DNA from: Ochotona curzoniae
Lineage: Eukaryota; Chordata; Mammalia; Lagomorpha; Ochotonidae
Direction of reading: 5' to 3'
NCBI RefSeq assembly: GCF_017591425.1
Contig: NW_024466512.1
Location: 17,611,001-17,675,000, forward strand
Length of the DNA stretch: 64,000 nucleotides
Made by a program: the position numbers and the translations under genes. Positions 35,291-47,880 of the stretch are shown piece after piece. Position 1 is the first letter of the stretch. Each line of letters opens with the position of its first letter. The notes below the pieces were generated by a model, which ran no database searches, was not told where the DNA came from, and was given only the letters and a program-made list of their open reading frames with translations.

Positions 35291-35639
35291 CCAGAGAGAG
35301 TGAAGGTATGCTAAATATTGAATATAGTGTGGACATGTCCACGCACCTTGCTATGCTTACTCCTCTTTATAGTTTGAACTTTGAAGGTGTCTTCCTTGCA
35401 AGGGTGGTCACTCACTTTGGAATGGATCATTGTCTGTGTTTGCAGTGAAGACCTGAACAGGGGGAGTAATCTGTACCCAAATCCCTGAGCCATCAGCCAT
35501 CCTTAATCCCATTGAATCCAGATGAGTTATCCTGAGTTTCATTTATGTGAAACAAGAGGTGTAATGATAGGTCTGACTTACTAAAGAAAAATCATTAAGA
35601 GTCAGAGGTTGTGATCATTTCTATCTGCAAAAATGAGTT

Positions 35640-36120
35640 AGAGGCAGACTGTTAGACGCTCACTGGCCAGTGCCAACCAGTACCCCCCGTGCTACTGCCA
35701 GCAGAAGAGGGGAGAAGCCCTGAGCAACCCTGTTCAGGGGTTTTAAAGCAACGATCATCCAATCAACTAAGAGAGCTACCAGCACATGATGCAAACCATC
35801 TAATCAACCAAGCTTGCATTAATACACAACATAAACTATCCAGTCAACTGTAGTGGCATGAAGTACAGACATTCAGTCACACTGTATCCAATCAGTAAGA
35901 GTTACATCCTGTCTAGTTGTGAACAACTGAGCCAGACAAACAAGTCCTTCTTTTTCTGAGAACTTGAAATGATGCAAATGTCTCAAAAATGTTTCAAGAT
36001 CTAGCCTTACTAGCTCCATTTTTGTTGTTGTTGTTGTTGTCTGGGCTGTCACAGTTACAAGCAAGAAAAAAACTGCTGCGCAAAGGTTAGGGATCTCTCC
36101 AAACACTGGGGCTACCTAGA
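35640..36120. mobile_element. Possible LTR-like segment with 40-bp repeats
   Basis: Degenerate repeats of 41, 40 and 48 bp start at 35756, 35797 and 35837, each beginning ATCCAATCAAC-like, with a fourth partial unit at 35885. The CCAAT-bearing units next to GTTTTAAAGC suggest an LTR U3 region. Orientation is unclear and no family is recognised. Confidence 0.4.
36022..36040. repeat. (GTT)n microsatellite
   Basis: About six GTT units following CTCCATTTTT. Confidence 0.9.
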
Positions 36121-37604
36121 GAATTAACTGCAGGAACTGAGGTAGCAGTTGGGGTTAACAGTGTGATTAAACTTCTTTGGTGACTTGCTGCTTAGAGACC
36201 TGAGTGTCCTGGGATGCCTGGGGGAGAAGGAAACCACCGCCATTCTTGTTGATTTACATTTCAAAGGGATGGTAGCTAAATTCTGGAGAAAGACTTGGGT
36301 AAACTGTAGCAGATTTACATCTCAGAGGGTCCAGGTCCACATTTACCCTCACAAGTGAATACTGAGCAGAGACCTGACCGGAGAGGGAGGGAAGGCTGCA
36401 GGTCCGAGTAGGGAGATGACTTATTTGGTCAGGTGACAGAGGAAGCCTTGACTGCCCAGAGCACTTGTAACTTGTATTGGTCCCCCTGATGTCCTTCAGG
36501 GCAGACTTACATTTAAATAATTTTTAAAGGACCATGTAAGTGTGCAGAATTTATTCTTGTCAGCAGCTGCAAAAAAGAAAAAAAAAGTCTTCCTGATGCT
36601 TATCCTTTTCAGCCGTCCATGCACATCCTTTATTTGTTGAGTCAACGTCAGTGTAACATTTCTCTGCCGTTACCCCATCCTGCCATGTTGTTTATTAGGC
36701 TAAGTAATTACAGAGGGAAGTGCACTGTTCTTCAAGTAGGTCCGTTTACTAAGATGCACATCTCCCCTTGTACGGGACCAGAGTTTGCGGAGAAAGTGCA
36801 AATGAAATAAGCTGACATCTCAGAAATGAAGCACTAGGCGCTCCCGTTTCCCTTGCTGCTGATTGATATGCGTTCCATTGTTCTTCAGAACTGAGTCAGT
36901 GGTATTCACGAGAGTGACCAGTGACTCATACAGTAGTCAAACCTCAAAGACTACATCTTGGAAACAGGGTAACTGCCGCAAATGCTCACCCTGTGATGGA
37001 AGAGTCCTTGAAGCATGTATTTGATTACTCCTCTGCATTGTTCACAACGGCCCAAGTGAGCTCTTACACTTGCTGAATGCATAATTGGCATTATTGATGT
37101 CGCTTAGCCATTACTGAAGCATGGGGACAAGCTTAAAGCCAAAAATGTTTATCGATTAAGTGCACAACTTGCAGCGGGCCTCTTCTATAATTTAAGCATT
37201 TATTTAATCACCAAACATTTGTTAAATAAATGACTCATAGACAGTAATTGAAATCCTTCCAAGTGCTGTGCGCTGTCTCATGGGCCAGGGCCACAAAGCT
37301 GTGATCATCACGGTGTCTGGGAAACATACAATAAAAAACAAAAGATCACTTAGACGGCAATAAGCTTGAAGGAGATAGATGTGGTGCTGTGATGAGGGTG
37401 CCAGGGGCTGAGGAAGGGAAATTACCTTAGGTCGTGAGATCAGAAAGCCCTCTCCCGTGCCAGGCTTAAGTTACTGCATCCTGAGAAATGGAGGTGAGCT
37501 CCTTTGAAAGGAGTATGGCATAGAGGAGGAACAGGTGGGTCCTGGCACATGAAGAATATAGAGGAGCCCCCTAGCACACAGGGTAGGAACACAGGTCTAC
37601 CTCA

Positions 37605-38420
37605 GTTCTTGTGGGTCCAAGAAAACCAGGGGGAAAGTCGGGTTCTAGGCAAAATGTCATGTGGAGCCATGAGCAGGTGTTAAGGGAGTGGCATTGTTGC
37701 CGGGAATTAGCAAAAGACGACAGCAGCCTTGTTTCTTGTCTCACACAAAAGAAGAATTGTCATACAGACCACTGTCATGTGCAAGGAAAGATGCATTAAG
37801 GAGAGAGACAAAGAGGGCTTTTGCCGCAGTGAAAGGAGGGGCTGCAAGGGAGGAAAAGACCCTAAGATACGGTGGGAGTGGTCTTCCGTGCACCATCTCA
37901 GGGACGGGAGCAGAGGGGAGAGAGAAGAAAAAAAGAGGGAACTCACTCACCCTGGGCAACCATGTCTGGCACTTGGCTCAGGACAGACTGGGCATCATGG
38001 GCATCATATATGATGTGTTTGGTGGCTTCCTTCTCCCGTCCTGACAAGCAGAGCGCCATCTCCTGACAGTGACTCAGAGATGGGGGCTGCTTCAGGCTAT
38101 CTCCTGGTTTTTGTCACAGCAACCACCCTTGCTATGTTGATCCTCTCTCCTGCTCTCCCTTGAGGGTCCAGGGAGCTGAAGCTGGGGAGAGCCATGGGGA
38201 GCAGCAAGGTTTTATGTTATATGAAGATAACTTCACCAGGGACCAGAGACCCTAACTGCCCGTTAGCCCATCTGACTGCTCAGAGCATGATCTGCGTATA
38301 CCGCGTGTCACATACTGGAGTTAGTCAGAGGGTGTGGAAGCCCTGGAAACGGGTCCCACTCTCTTCAGCTGCAGCTAGGACAATTGGCTAAGATCACCAG
38401 TGCTACAGCCTGAGACCCTG
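37605..38420 (-). mobile_element. LTR-like segment, minus strand, related to 16045-16680
   Basis: The antisense reading of CTTGTCTCACACAAAAGAAG and GCAAGGAAAGATGCATTAAG looks like an LTR R-U5 end. The block GGGCTGCAAGGGAGGAAAAG and the later ACCCTAACTGCCCGTTAGC pair with the copy at 16045. Several short open frames on both strands here are explained by this element. Borders are approximate. Confidence 0.5.
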
Positions 38421-39268
38421 TAGGGCCTGAGCCCAGCAGAGATAATGGATGCAGAGGAGTCGAGGTGGCACCACTCCCGGGACACAGGGGGCTTGCCTGC
38501 TGGCTGATTGACCTCCCATAGTCTTGCTATACCTTCCTCCAACTGCAGAGCCATGACATAACCCTACCTCCGTCTTTCTTTGTCATTGGCCTGTGTGATT
38601 GTTGTGGCCTGATGGTTCCCCATATCTCCCCTGCCTTCCTCCTCATTTTGTATGTCAAACCACTCCCAACCCCTCCACTAAAAAGTAAATTATGTTTTAT
38701 GACTATCCAACATCCTGGCCTACCCATATTATCCCAGGGACTACAGAAACAACTACCACAATCCCCAAATCCAGGAACTCAGCATGTCATTGAATGAAAC
38801 TTAATACAACATGCAAAAGATAACAATATAACGACTATGATAGCAATTATAATTATGCAGTCATATACCAATTATTACTATATAATCACAACATGCAAAC
38901 GTTGTATAAAATACAGTGGTGCCTAGACAGAAATGGAATGTTTTGTGTATAGACTGGTGGGAAAGAGGGGAATTCTGGGTTTTAGGCATAGTCAGGGACT
39001 TGAACCTGCCAAGCATGCAGGGTTTTCTAGATCATTCCATGTTGAAGAATCAGGGGTCTAGAACTGCAGTGGAAGGCAAAGACTGCAGAGCTGAGCCTGG
39101 CCAGAGGCTAAGATTTCGAGTTAATGGAGTAACACACATGAGATAATGATTTTTTTTTTTTCCTTCTAGACGAGTCAATGGAACCTCCCGGGAGGGCTGT
39201 GGGTATTGAAGGTGGAGCAAGCCTTTGCTGGAATTCTTTGGTAATCTGTCTGCTGTTGTGTCCCCCAG

Positions 39269-39381
39269 AGGAATTCCGGTCTCTGAGATTGTCGTTTTCT
39301 CCAAACTTGGATGACTACAACCCTGACATCCCCGAGTGGAGGAGGGACATCAGCCGAGTCATCAAAAGATCGCTGGTGGAA
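39269..39381 (+). CDS. SORCS1: SORCS1 internal exon: membrane-proximal domain, part 1
   Basis: The acceptor tract is TTGTGTCCCCCAG and the donor is GAA|GTGAGT. The 113-nt exon gives two bases to the split glutamate codon and then 37 codons: EFRSLRLSFSPNLDDYNPDI, then PEWRRDISRVIKRSLVE. SFSPNLDDYNPDIPEWR is a strongly conserved SorCS signature between PKD2 and the membrane; SORCS3 differs at several places here as I recall it. This starts the membrane-proximal domain, the region close to where the receptor is shed by metalloprotease. The exon leaves in phase 0, matching the next exon. An open frame continues upstream of the acceptor to 39178, but that part resembles no SORCS protein and is intron. 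Confidence 0.95.
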
Positions 39382-40334
39382 GTGAGTGGTCACAGCTCTA
39401 CCTTGCATTCAGTCCCTTTTCCTCGCTGTTCTCCGGGAGCAGAGGGAGCCCTCGTGTGAAGGAAAGGCTGGAACCAGCCGGAACCCCATCCATTTAAGTT
39501 AGTGTCTTCACAGATGATCCCCCGCAAAGGAAGGCAGAGCAAGACCTGTGGAGCCTCACTCCCAAGGTGTTTACCCTGCCGAGAGAAGCATGTGGTCACT
39601 TGTCACAGCTGCATTCAGCATTTGGCCATTACTAAGTATGACATCAGCTACAGTGCATGACACGGAGTGTCCGTGGCCCGTGGGAGTCCTCCAGGATGTG
39701 TATAAGGAGCAGCAGGAGCAGCCGTGGGTTCCACCTGCACAGCTGTGAACCCAGGAGTAAAGCGAGCTGCCTATGTTCTATGTCCCTGGATTTCTAAGTA
39801 CATGATGTCACCGGGAAAGAGCTTGATCAGCCTCATGTCATCCGTGAGGTCATGAGGTTCCAACGTAACTTTCTGTGCACTCATAGCTAATACATGAGAA
39901 AACGTGCAATGAGGGGCCAAGTGCATTGTCTATCTGCGTGGCATCACCTCCCAAGGCTTCTGAGAAAATATCAAGATAGGGCTTTTTCCTCTCGATGGAT
40001 GGCATGAATGATTTTATTTTATACACACCTCCCCTGCCTGCTGCACTTCCATGAGTGAGCAGATATGGGATAGTTGCTTTTGGGGCTTCTTGGACAAAAT
40101 TTTCCCAGGATAACTTCCTGGCCCTAAAGAAAAAGCAGTTCAGAGTTTTCATACTTTTTGTTCCTCCTGTTACCAAGCCACGGTGCCACTTGACACAAAG
40201 AGCTGAGGAAGGAAAAGTGTTCAAACAACCTCTGCTTGGAAAAGGCACGTGCAGCCTGTTGGCAAAGCACTGGCCTTCCCATCCTCATGCTGGTACCTCT
40301 GTGTCTATGTGGCACTGACTCCATTCCAGATGCT

Positions 40335-40480
40335 CTTAGTAGTGCTTTGCAGAGTTTAGCATAGTTGACCCCACAATCATTGAATGATGCTGGTACTGTG
40401 ACTATCCCCATGTTACCGATAACGAAACTAAACTTGGAGATATCAGGAAGCCTTACTCAAAGCCATGCACCTAAAAAAAA
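40335..40480 (-). mobile_element. MIR SINE relic
   Basis: CTATCCCCATGTTACCGATA, ACGAAACTAAACTTGGAGAT and CTCAAAGCCATGCAC follow antisense MIR (CCCCATTTTACAGATGAG-AAACTGAGG...). Confidence 0.5.
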
Positions 40481-42600
40481 ATAGGTTCTAGAGTTAGATC
40501 ACCAAGGTCTTTGGCACTTGGAGTTTGTGGTTTTCTGCCCACTCTACCCAATGACCATTCTTTTCTATTTTCATTAGGAAAATACAGGAGAGGCTAAGAA
40601 GCAGATTCATGTATCTGAATAAATGGCATCTGAATTGCCTTTCTGGTTCTTCCAGTCAGAGATACGACTGATGTGCAAGCATGATGAGGCCGGGAGTCTG
40701 CAAGCCTAACTGCTATAGGTTTTTGTGCCTTTGCAGTCATCTTTCCTGGTTTCTGTTCTCTGTTCAAGAGAGATGACTTTAACCGTGTCACTCTTTCTCT
40801 CTGTCCTTGCACACATATCACTTAAACAGTCCAGAGACAGAGAAGTGTGTGAGAAAGAGAGAGAGGGAAGAAGGGAGGGAGCTTTACCTCTTCATGAATC
40901 CACTGTTCACTTCCTTGGGTCCACCGTGCTCCTGGTCTCCTGTTCTGCAGGTCTCCCGGGCAGCTGTGTAACTCCCCCAGGTGATTTATGAGCCAGACAT
41001 CATCTCAACAACAACCAGCCTTCCAGGCTGTTTTCTCTTCGCATTTACTGTCTAGGGATCAGATGCCCTGGGCCTGTACCTTTGACCAGCTGTCTGGTAG
41101 GCGAGAAACTACTGCTCATCATGTTTCTAGAATTCTGCACAGCATAATCAGTTGAATCCAGAGTGAAATGTTTGGCTCAGCATCCCTACGATCATGAGAA
41201 GGGTTGTGGGGCAGTAACACTTTGCAGCTTGCATGACTCTTTACTCAATTCTAAGAGGCAGCTGATCCAGCATGTAATCCCTAGGGTGTCCCACTCTGTC
41301 TTTGAAATCAATAATTATCCTTGGCTGTCTTCTTGAGTCATAAGGGACTAAGTTGCCAAGTATACCTACCAAAAAGTAAAACTTGGAGTTAATGTGCTTG
41401 CTGTTTTCTTCCTAGATATTATCAGATGAAATTTGATATAAAACCTAATTGCTTTTTTCCTCATTCAGTTCAGTTTTTCTGTTGACATTTCATCATGGAA
41501 TCCTCAACTTAACATCATTCAATAAACATTTTTGTATGTAATGAAGAAGGTGACTTAGATACAATCTCTGAATTTATAATCTAGCAAGGTTTCAAACCAA
41601 AACGGGGTTAGCTCCTGGGTCACAGGAGCTCATGGGTGCTGTGTGTCAGGAGAGAGCTGCAGCTAACATGGATTGCCATCCTTGGCTTCACAATGAGGAG
41701 AATATTCCCAGTGGACAGTGAGTCACTGTCCGGTGGTCCTGTGGCTACAGTGTTTGCTTTGGCATAAACAGAGATACACTGTTCAAATCCCTAAGAAGAG
41801 ACTTTTTGCCATGGATGCTGTGGAGAGAGGCCTCACCTGCCTTCTTCCAGATCATATCACCTTCCAAGTATGGCTCATCTCCAGGTCCAGTGATGGATTG
41901 GTTTAGTTATCTGAAGTCCTGGCGAATTCAGTCCAGCTTATGGTCACCATTCCTCTGTCTCTCGAGGCTGCCAATGATCAGCATGGCAGTTCAACGTGCC
42001 TATTCTTGTTTCTTTCCCTTCATTCCCATAGATATTTCCAAGAATGTGTCTGAGCACCACAAGCGTGATATATTCTTATCTGCAAAGGATAAGAATATCA
42101 TTTGCAGAGGCATAGAATACTTGCTTCAAAGAGTGACTGCAGAAACTGTATCTCATTCCATTTGGCTGGAGCATAAGAGCTGTATAAGTTGTAAGTTTGG
42201 AAAGGAGGTCCTGGGCTATTCTGCAGGAAGTATTAATAATTTATCTTTCTGGCACTGAGAATGATTTCAGGCATTTGGGATAAGGGAACATCATCTGAGT
42301 TAGACTGTGGAAAGGCAGCTTTGGGGAGGAAAGCCTGTCAGAGTGGGTATCTAATTGTAAAACTTGGAATGACAGCATAGAAACTCTGCAATGCGATACT
42401 AACTGTGGCTATGTAAGCATGAAGAAACCAGTAGGATCATTAGGACGGCAGTTGAGTTGCTAAGGGATCACATAATGATTGGCAGGGGTAGGAAAGTGTA
42501 GTGTCTTAGGTAAATGTAGACCTGCAAGCTGTGTTATGTGAGAAAGATTGCCTTGGTCACAGAAACACAGAATGGAAACTTGAGGAGTGAGAATTAGCGG

Positions 42601-42603
<3 letters not shown>

Positions 42604-42633
<30 letters not shown>
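42604..42633. repeat. (TG)n microsatellite
   Basis: About 14 uninterrupted TG units. Confidence 0.95.
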
Positions 42634-42636
<3 letters not shown>

Positions 42637-43628
42637 GGAAGTCCTAGTAAAACAACAAAGTAATGTTTTATCCATTAGAGAGAGAAGCTGGCGTTATAGC
42701 TACTGAATCTAGAATCATCCAGAGGAAGACGCAAGCAAAACTCTTAGATACAAGTTCCAGAAGGAAGAGAGGACAACTACAATGAACACAAGCTCCTTGA
42801 ACGAACTGTGTGAGATTATGTCAAGAAGTTCAAATGTATTTGAGTTAGAAGGCAGTTTATATTGGTACAAAAATTGAAATTTATGCCAATGTTGTTTTCA
42901 TAACATGCATTTTATGAAATTCATCATACGCATGGACTTACACCGAGATAAACATCTTTAATTTATTTTGAATTTTTTGACATGCCTTGCCTTCATATGA
43001 TTTTAATAGAAGCTTAGCCAAGTGAATGAAATGAGAGTGCTTCGTGAAACAGGTTTGTCATCAGATTCTGACACCAGAGAAGTCACAGATGGTTCTTCAG
43101 GGTCGTTGTGTAAGGAATCCTGTTAGGTCAGATGGTGAAGATGTTGTTGGTTGACTTGAAGTTTGATTGTGTTGAGGTGATGAAGCCGAAAGCTTAGCTA
43201 GAAAGGCCAAGATTGTGAAGGACAGAAGATAGAGTATTCTCACTGGTGAGAGCCACTTTTTGGAGATACTTTTGAGGAAAAAGAGTTAACATTTGAATCT
43301 CCGAGGTTCATGTGTAATTCATTTAATTCTTAAAATTCATTTATCCACAAAGCAGGTTCTACTCTGTTCCCTGGTTTCTGTGTAAGGGACAGAGACACCA
43401 GAAGTATAACTGACATGATGGAAGTAATGCAGGTGCTGGAATTCATCTGTGACGATCTGACTCTGGCGCTGCATCCAGGGCACGTTCCTGCCCGAGGTGC
43501 TCGGGTTCCAGCTTCCATGTCCCTGGTCACCAGTGTGTCCTCTGGACATCTACCACCATTCAAATACCTGGTCCCCTCTCTGCATTTTATCCCCAGGACT
43601 TACCTGAGCTTCTTTGTGTCTCCCTCAG

Positions 43629-43760
43629 GCAACAGGGGTTCCAAGCCAGCACATCTTGGTGGCGGTGCTCCCTGGCTTGCCCACTGCTGCCGAGCTCTTT
43701 GTCTTACCACATCAGGATCCAACGGGAGAGAGCAGGAGGTCGCCCGAGGATCTGGAGCAG
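43629..43760 (+). CDS. SORCS1: SORCS1 internal exon: membrane-proximal domain, part 2
   Basis: The acceptor is TGTGTCTCCCTCAG and the donor is CAG|GTGAGT. The exon is exactly 44 codons (132 nt), phase 0 at both ends, so skipping it would keep the frame. The peptide starts ATGVPSQHILVAVLPGLPTA and continues AELFVLPHQDPTGESRRSPE, then DLEQ. HILVAVLPGLPT-AELFVLP is the conserved core of the SorCS membrane-proximal domain. The charged stretch after HQDP is its variable loop, and this is the least conserved part of the seven exons compared with the human protein as I remember it (for example PHQDPTGESRRSPE). No stop or frameshift is present. Confidence 0.95.
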
Positions 43761-44318
43761 GTGAGTCTGCGGGAACACATTCTCGCTTCTGCGGGTGCTC
43801 GGAGCCACGCCCCTGGTGATGCAGCTCTCTGTCAGGTGTTTCTGAGGAGTTGACAGCAGAGGGAACCTGCTGTTTGTGCGGATGCTGACTTTTTCTGGTC
43901 CTTCATTTTTCAAGCGTAAACTAATGACTAACCACACCTTCACCAAAAAGCACACACAACCGTGTTTATTACAGAGGGTGACTGAATGAGTCATAGTGTG
44001 GAATGCCATGTGGGATAAACGGTACAAGGTAAGCAAGAAAAGCAAGAGGCAAGGAGGAACAGGACGTACACAAGGAAGTCGTTTAATCCTCCTTTATTCC
44101 GTGTCATCACAAGAGTGTCATGAGAATCAGATGGCAGGATGTGCATGATGTGATGCTACATTTTGGTCTGTAGCATTAATGTGCTTGTCATCGCTGTGCT
44201 AAGATGACTCATGTTTACAACAGTTGAATCACACTGGCTCCAAGACATGTGTCCTGGCTTTGTTGATGTACTTTTTCCACATTTCCACTACCCTCTGGAG
44301 TGTGTGTTGTGCATGCAT

Positions 44319-44319
<1 letters not shown>

Positions 44320-44403
<84 letters not shown>
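44320..44403. repeat. Long (TG)n microsatellite
   Basis: About 84 bp of alternating TG with a single TA interruption near 44350. Open frames of repeated Cys-Val or Thr-His on the two strands are artefacts of this repeat. The stretch is a candidate for left-handed DNA and for length polymorphism. Confidence 0.97.
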
Positions 44404-44405
<2 letters not shown>

Positions 44406-47400
44406 CTCTCTCCATCCTGCCACATTTGGTCTCTGTCCTCTTTCCTCATTTAAACTTCAAAGGGCTCTCCAGGAGTGAGGATTATCTTGTTGTTCATTTT
44501 CATCCATTCAGTTAAAATGATCAGTCTTGGTCTGGTAAACCTTTTAGGAACCTGACAATTTGGTTTCTCAATGCTTCCAGGCAGACAGATTAAAAATAGG
44601 ATTTCTCTGAACCACTAAATAAATATTGACTTTTCCCCACAAGGACTTGGAGCTTTTAAATTTACTTTGAATAAACCCATAATCCAGTCCAGTGATCTCT
44701 AGCCTTCCGAAAGGCCTCCCATAAAAGCCCTATTAACAACCCCAGATTCAGCATGGCCAACCTCCAGCGCCCCCTTTAACTGCAACTTTCCCACTTGGTG
44801 TAATACTCACCTCTGTCACTTCTGTGTGCAAGTTGTAGAGTGCAGGGCTGCCATGGATAACCTGGCTGAATCCCATTGCCTAGTGAAGTGTAATTGGAGG
44901 GTGAGCAGCCAGGAGCTGAGCAGCTTTGCAACTGATCCTACTCCTGGGCCCTCAGCTTCCCTTTATATTCTACACATTACTAGCTATTTTAAATGAGGAA
45001 AGAAGCGATGTTGTTGTTGTTTTTCCACCAGAATGCTGCTAAGGATCTAGGGAGAAAGCACATCCCCCCAGACCTTAACACTTGCCCATTTGGAGTTGTT
45101 GCTCCTTGGGAATGTCTCACTCACTCTCTGTGAAATTGAGTCTTCTAGGGTAGAAGAGAGTTCAGACTTAGAGTGGCCTGTTTGCCCAAGGAATTTATTA
45201 TCTCTGCATCTTTGTTTCTCACACTTCACAAATCTTTTAAATAGGCAATATTTTCTAGATGATTCTCTGAGGGAAAGATGTGTCACTTGGGGTCAGTTCT
45301 ATGGAAATCCTTATGCTGACAGAGAGTGTACTTCACTTTGCCTCTCTCTTCTCTCTCGACTTCTTCCTTGTTTCTGCTTGTTATCTCATTTTCAGAAGCT
45401 TCCTTCAGTGGTGTTCTCAGAAGGCTCAGGGTGGTCTTCCATGCAGCTTGATGTCGGGTAGAAGTTAATCCTTGCTTTTCAGAGACTTGAAGAAGGCAAC
45501 TGGCTTATTTGAAGCAGTCTGGTTTAGCTGTTGGCATGCTTGCAAGGGGTCCAGTATTTGTACAGAAAAGGAAAAGTTTTGAGAAATACAAAGTAGCCTC
45601 GTTTCCATTCTGACATCATTATGTCAGCTTTACAGATAAAAAAAATTAAGCACCAGGAAAATTAAATAATTTAGGCACAGTAAGATCCATCCCAAAGTAC
45701 TTATGAAATAATTAACTAAATGATCAGCAAGACACATAACTGCAATTGATGCCCAATATAGTAAATGAAGTACTGATTGCATTTGTGATTAGTTTATAGT
45801 AGAAATAAAATGTGGAAAAATGCAGAAAATATTTTGGCTTTTTATAAGAGACTTATGTTGTCAAGCATGGGTGTTGGTAGAAATTATAGTAAGGGGAAAA
45901 GTGGTTAATGAATGAAATTACAGAAAACATAAAAAGAAAGCAAGGACAATGGGAAAAGCAGTATAAGAATGATGTAAGCTCATGTAAATTATACAGATTT
46001 ATACACTGGAGGGAAAACAAGGCTGCAGCTATCAAAGGGAGTTTTCAGAATATCCATTCTAAGTCTGAAAAAGTTAACACACACAGTGACCACAAAAATG
46101 CCAACCAAAGTACATGGGACTTTAGGGTCCTGCTATGGAGGACAATTGGAAAATGCAATAATGATATTAACCCATAAAAACAGCATACATGCCCAGGCCA
46201 TGTGAAGGCAAGGATTACCAGCTAGGAATCTACAGTTTCCAATCAGAGTAAAGCCCTTGGATCCTTCTCTCTGATATACTCATGTCCCTTAAGCAGCATT
46301 ATGGGAGAAAACAGTGAATTTATGAACCCATTTAATTGACAGGTCCACAGATATATTCAGGACTACACAAATCGATCACTAAATGACTTCCTTTCTCTCT
46401 CTGTCCTTGTTTCCCTTGCTACCACTTGGGAAACCCTGCCCAGGAATAAAGCCATCACACAGAAAAGCAGGGATAGATCCGAGAAGCCCCAGTTTATCAA
46501 CTTCACCTAAAGGAGAGCTGCCACTCTGACAGCACCAGCGGAAGACCTGCGTTGCCATGCTCAGTGGGCCTCCTTGGTCCTGTCCAACCCCTGTAGAGTT
46601 GGGGTGGTGTGCTGTCAGTACAAACAGCTGCTGGTCATCCTCTTTAGATCAGGGTTTTGTGTTAACGCTTTTGAACGCAGTGAACTCTCATTGTAATACA
46701 CTCCGTGGAAATTTAAGATAAATGCAAATCCAAACCACAAAACAAAATGAATTGCCCCCTTTGAAGGTTATGATTTGAAACTTAGAAGAAATTTGGGGCT
46801 AGTTTGGCATATATCCTTTCTCCATGCTTGGCCCCTTTCTTGGAAATACACAATACAGAACCCCTAGCAAGGGAGGACTTGGAGGGCTCTGAAAGTTGGG
46901 AGGACAGGGCCCAGAGAGGCATCCCGACTCTCCTTCCTCAACTTCCTGTGAAGACATTCCCATGGGGGCTAGAGCGCTGGCATCAACTGAGCTATCCTGG
47001 CTGTGAAATAAATTGAAGATTGCTCACAGTGAGAAGTCTCTGACCCAGTTATGAAGATGATTCAGGCTGGGTTAATCAAGTGACCTCAGACTTGGCAGGT
47101 TCTAGCGGTCTTTCCTTCAGAAGCCTGCAGTGTGAGAAGAGGCTGTCTTGCTCTGAGCACTCTGCTGTGCTGAGAAGCTGGCTGCCCAGGTGTGGGGAAG
47201 CCCTTCCCAGAGGGCAGTGCCCTTCCTTGCTTCTCACCGAGTCATGAAGGGTGTACGAATTTGTTATCTGAATGTCTCGGAGGGGAGGGCTGCCTTGTTT
47301 CTGGGAGCTTTTTGATGCCGAGTTGGATAGCTAAGGAGCCCACATGTTGTCTTTCAAAAGCCTTAATAGGCAGTGAGAAGATTTAAATGGAAGAAAATGG

Positions 47401-47624
47401 ACTGTGGAGAAAAATGTCAACCAGAAACAATGAATTTCCTCCTTGGCTATTTCTGTTACCGTACACATTTGGGAAATGTCCCATCTGAAAATCCAAGAAG
47501 GAAGAAAGTATGATCTGTGAATGAAGCAGTCTATTGGCAGTGTTGTAAGAAAGTAAAATTCACACAACAATGTAATTAATCAACTTGGACTATTTTCGGT
47601 ATATCACCATGACCTTCCCTGTCA

Positions 47625-47880
47625 GTCCAGTTGAATTGTTCAGCTCCTTGTTTGTGGCCTGGGAAAGCAGTGGAGGATGGCCCAAAGCCTTGGAACCCTG
47701 CGTCCACATGGGAGACTCCGAGGAAGCTCCTGGCTCCTAGCTTTGAATCAGCTCGGCTCTGGCTCTGTTGCAGCCATTTAGGGAGTGAACCAGTGGATGG
47801 AAGATCTTTCTATTTCTTGTTCCCTGTATAAATCTCTCTTTCCAATGAAAATAAATCTATTATTTTAAAATAAATCGATT
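47625..47880 (+). mobile_element. C-type SINE, 5'-truncated
   Basis: Sense body GTGGCCTGGGAAAGCAGTGG, AGCTCCTGGCTCCTAGCTTT and GGGAGTGAACCAGTGGATGG, ending ATGAAAATAAATC. The tRNA-like head is missing, consistent with incomplete reverse transcription. Confidence 0.88.

Larger units (their letters stand above)
33063..39268 (+). other. SORCS1: SORCS1 intron, 6.2 kb
   Basis: This is a phase-1 intron. It holds an antisense C-SINE (about 33842-34146), MIR relics around 35040-35290, an LTR-like segment with 40-bp degenerate repeats (about 35640-36120), a (GTT)n tract at 36022, and an LTR-like segment at about 37605-38420 related to the one at 16045. I saw nothing recognisable in 36500-37600 or 38800-39260. 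Confidence 0.8.
39382..43628 (+). other. SORCS1: SORCS1 intron, 4.2 kb
   Basis: This is a phase-0 intron. Apart from a MIR-like relic (about 40335-40480), a possible decayed SINE tail (40830-40930) and a (TG)n microsatellite (42604-42633), it looks like unique sequence. I recognised no product in its open frames. Confidence 0.8.

Noticed and set aside
39178..39268. Upstream extension of the exon at 39269 in the same frame
   Set aside because: It lies before a strong acceptor (TGTGTCCCCCAG), and the extra residues do not resemble any SORCS protein; phase requires the split glutamate codon.
43340..43620. Extension of the open frame upstream of the exon at 43629 (43415 onward)
   Set aside because: The frame is different from that of the exon beyond the acceptor, and the peptide does not match the family.
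44211..44453. Open frames of repeated Cys-Val and Thr-His on both strands
   Set aside because: They are translations of the (TG)n microsatellite.
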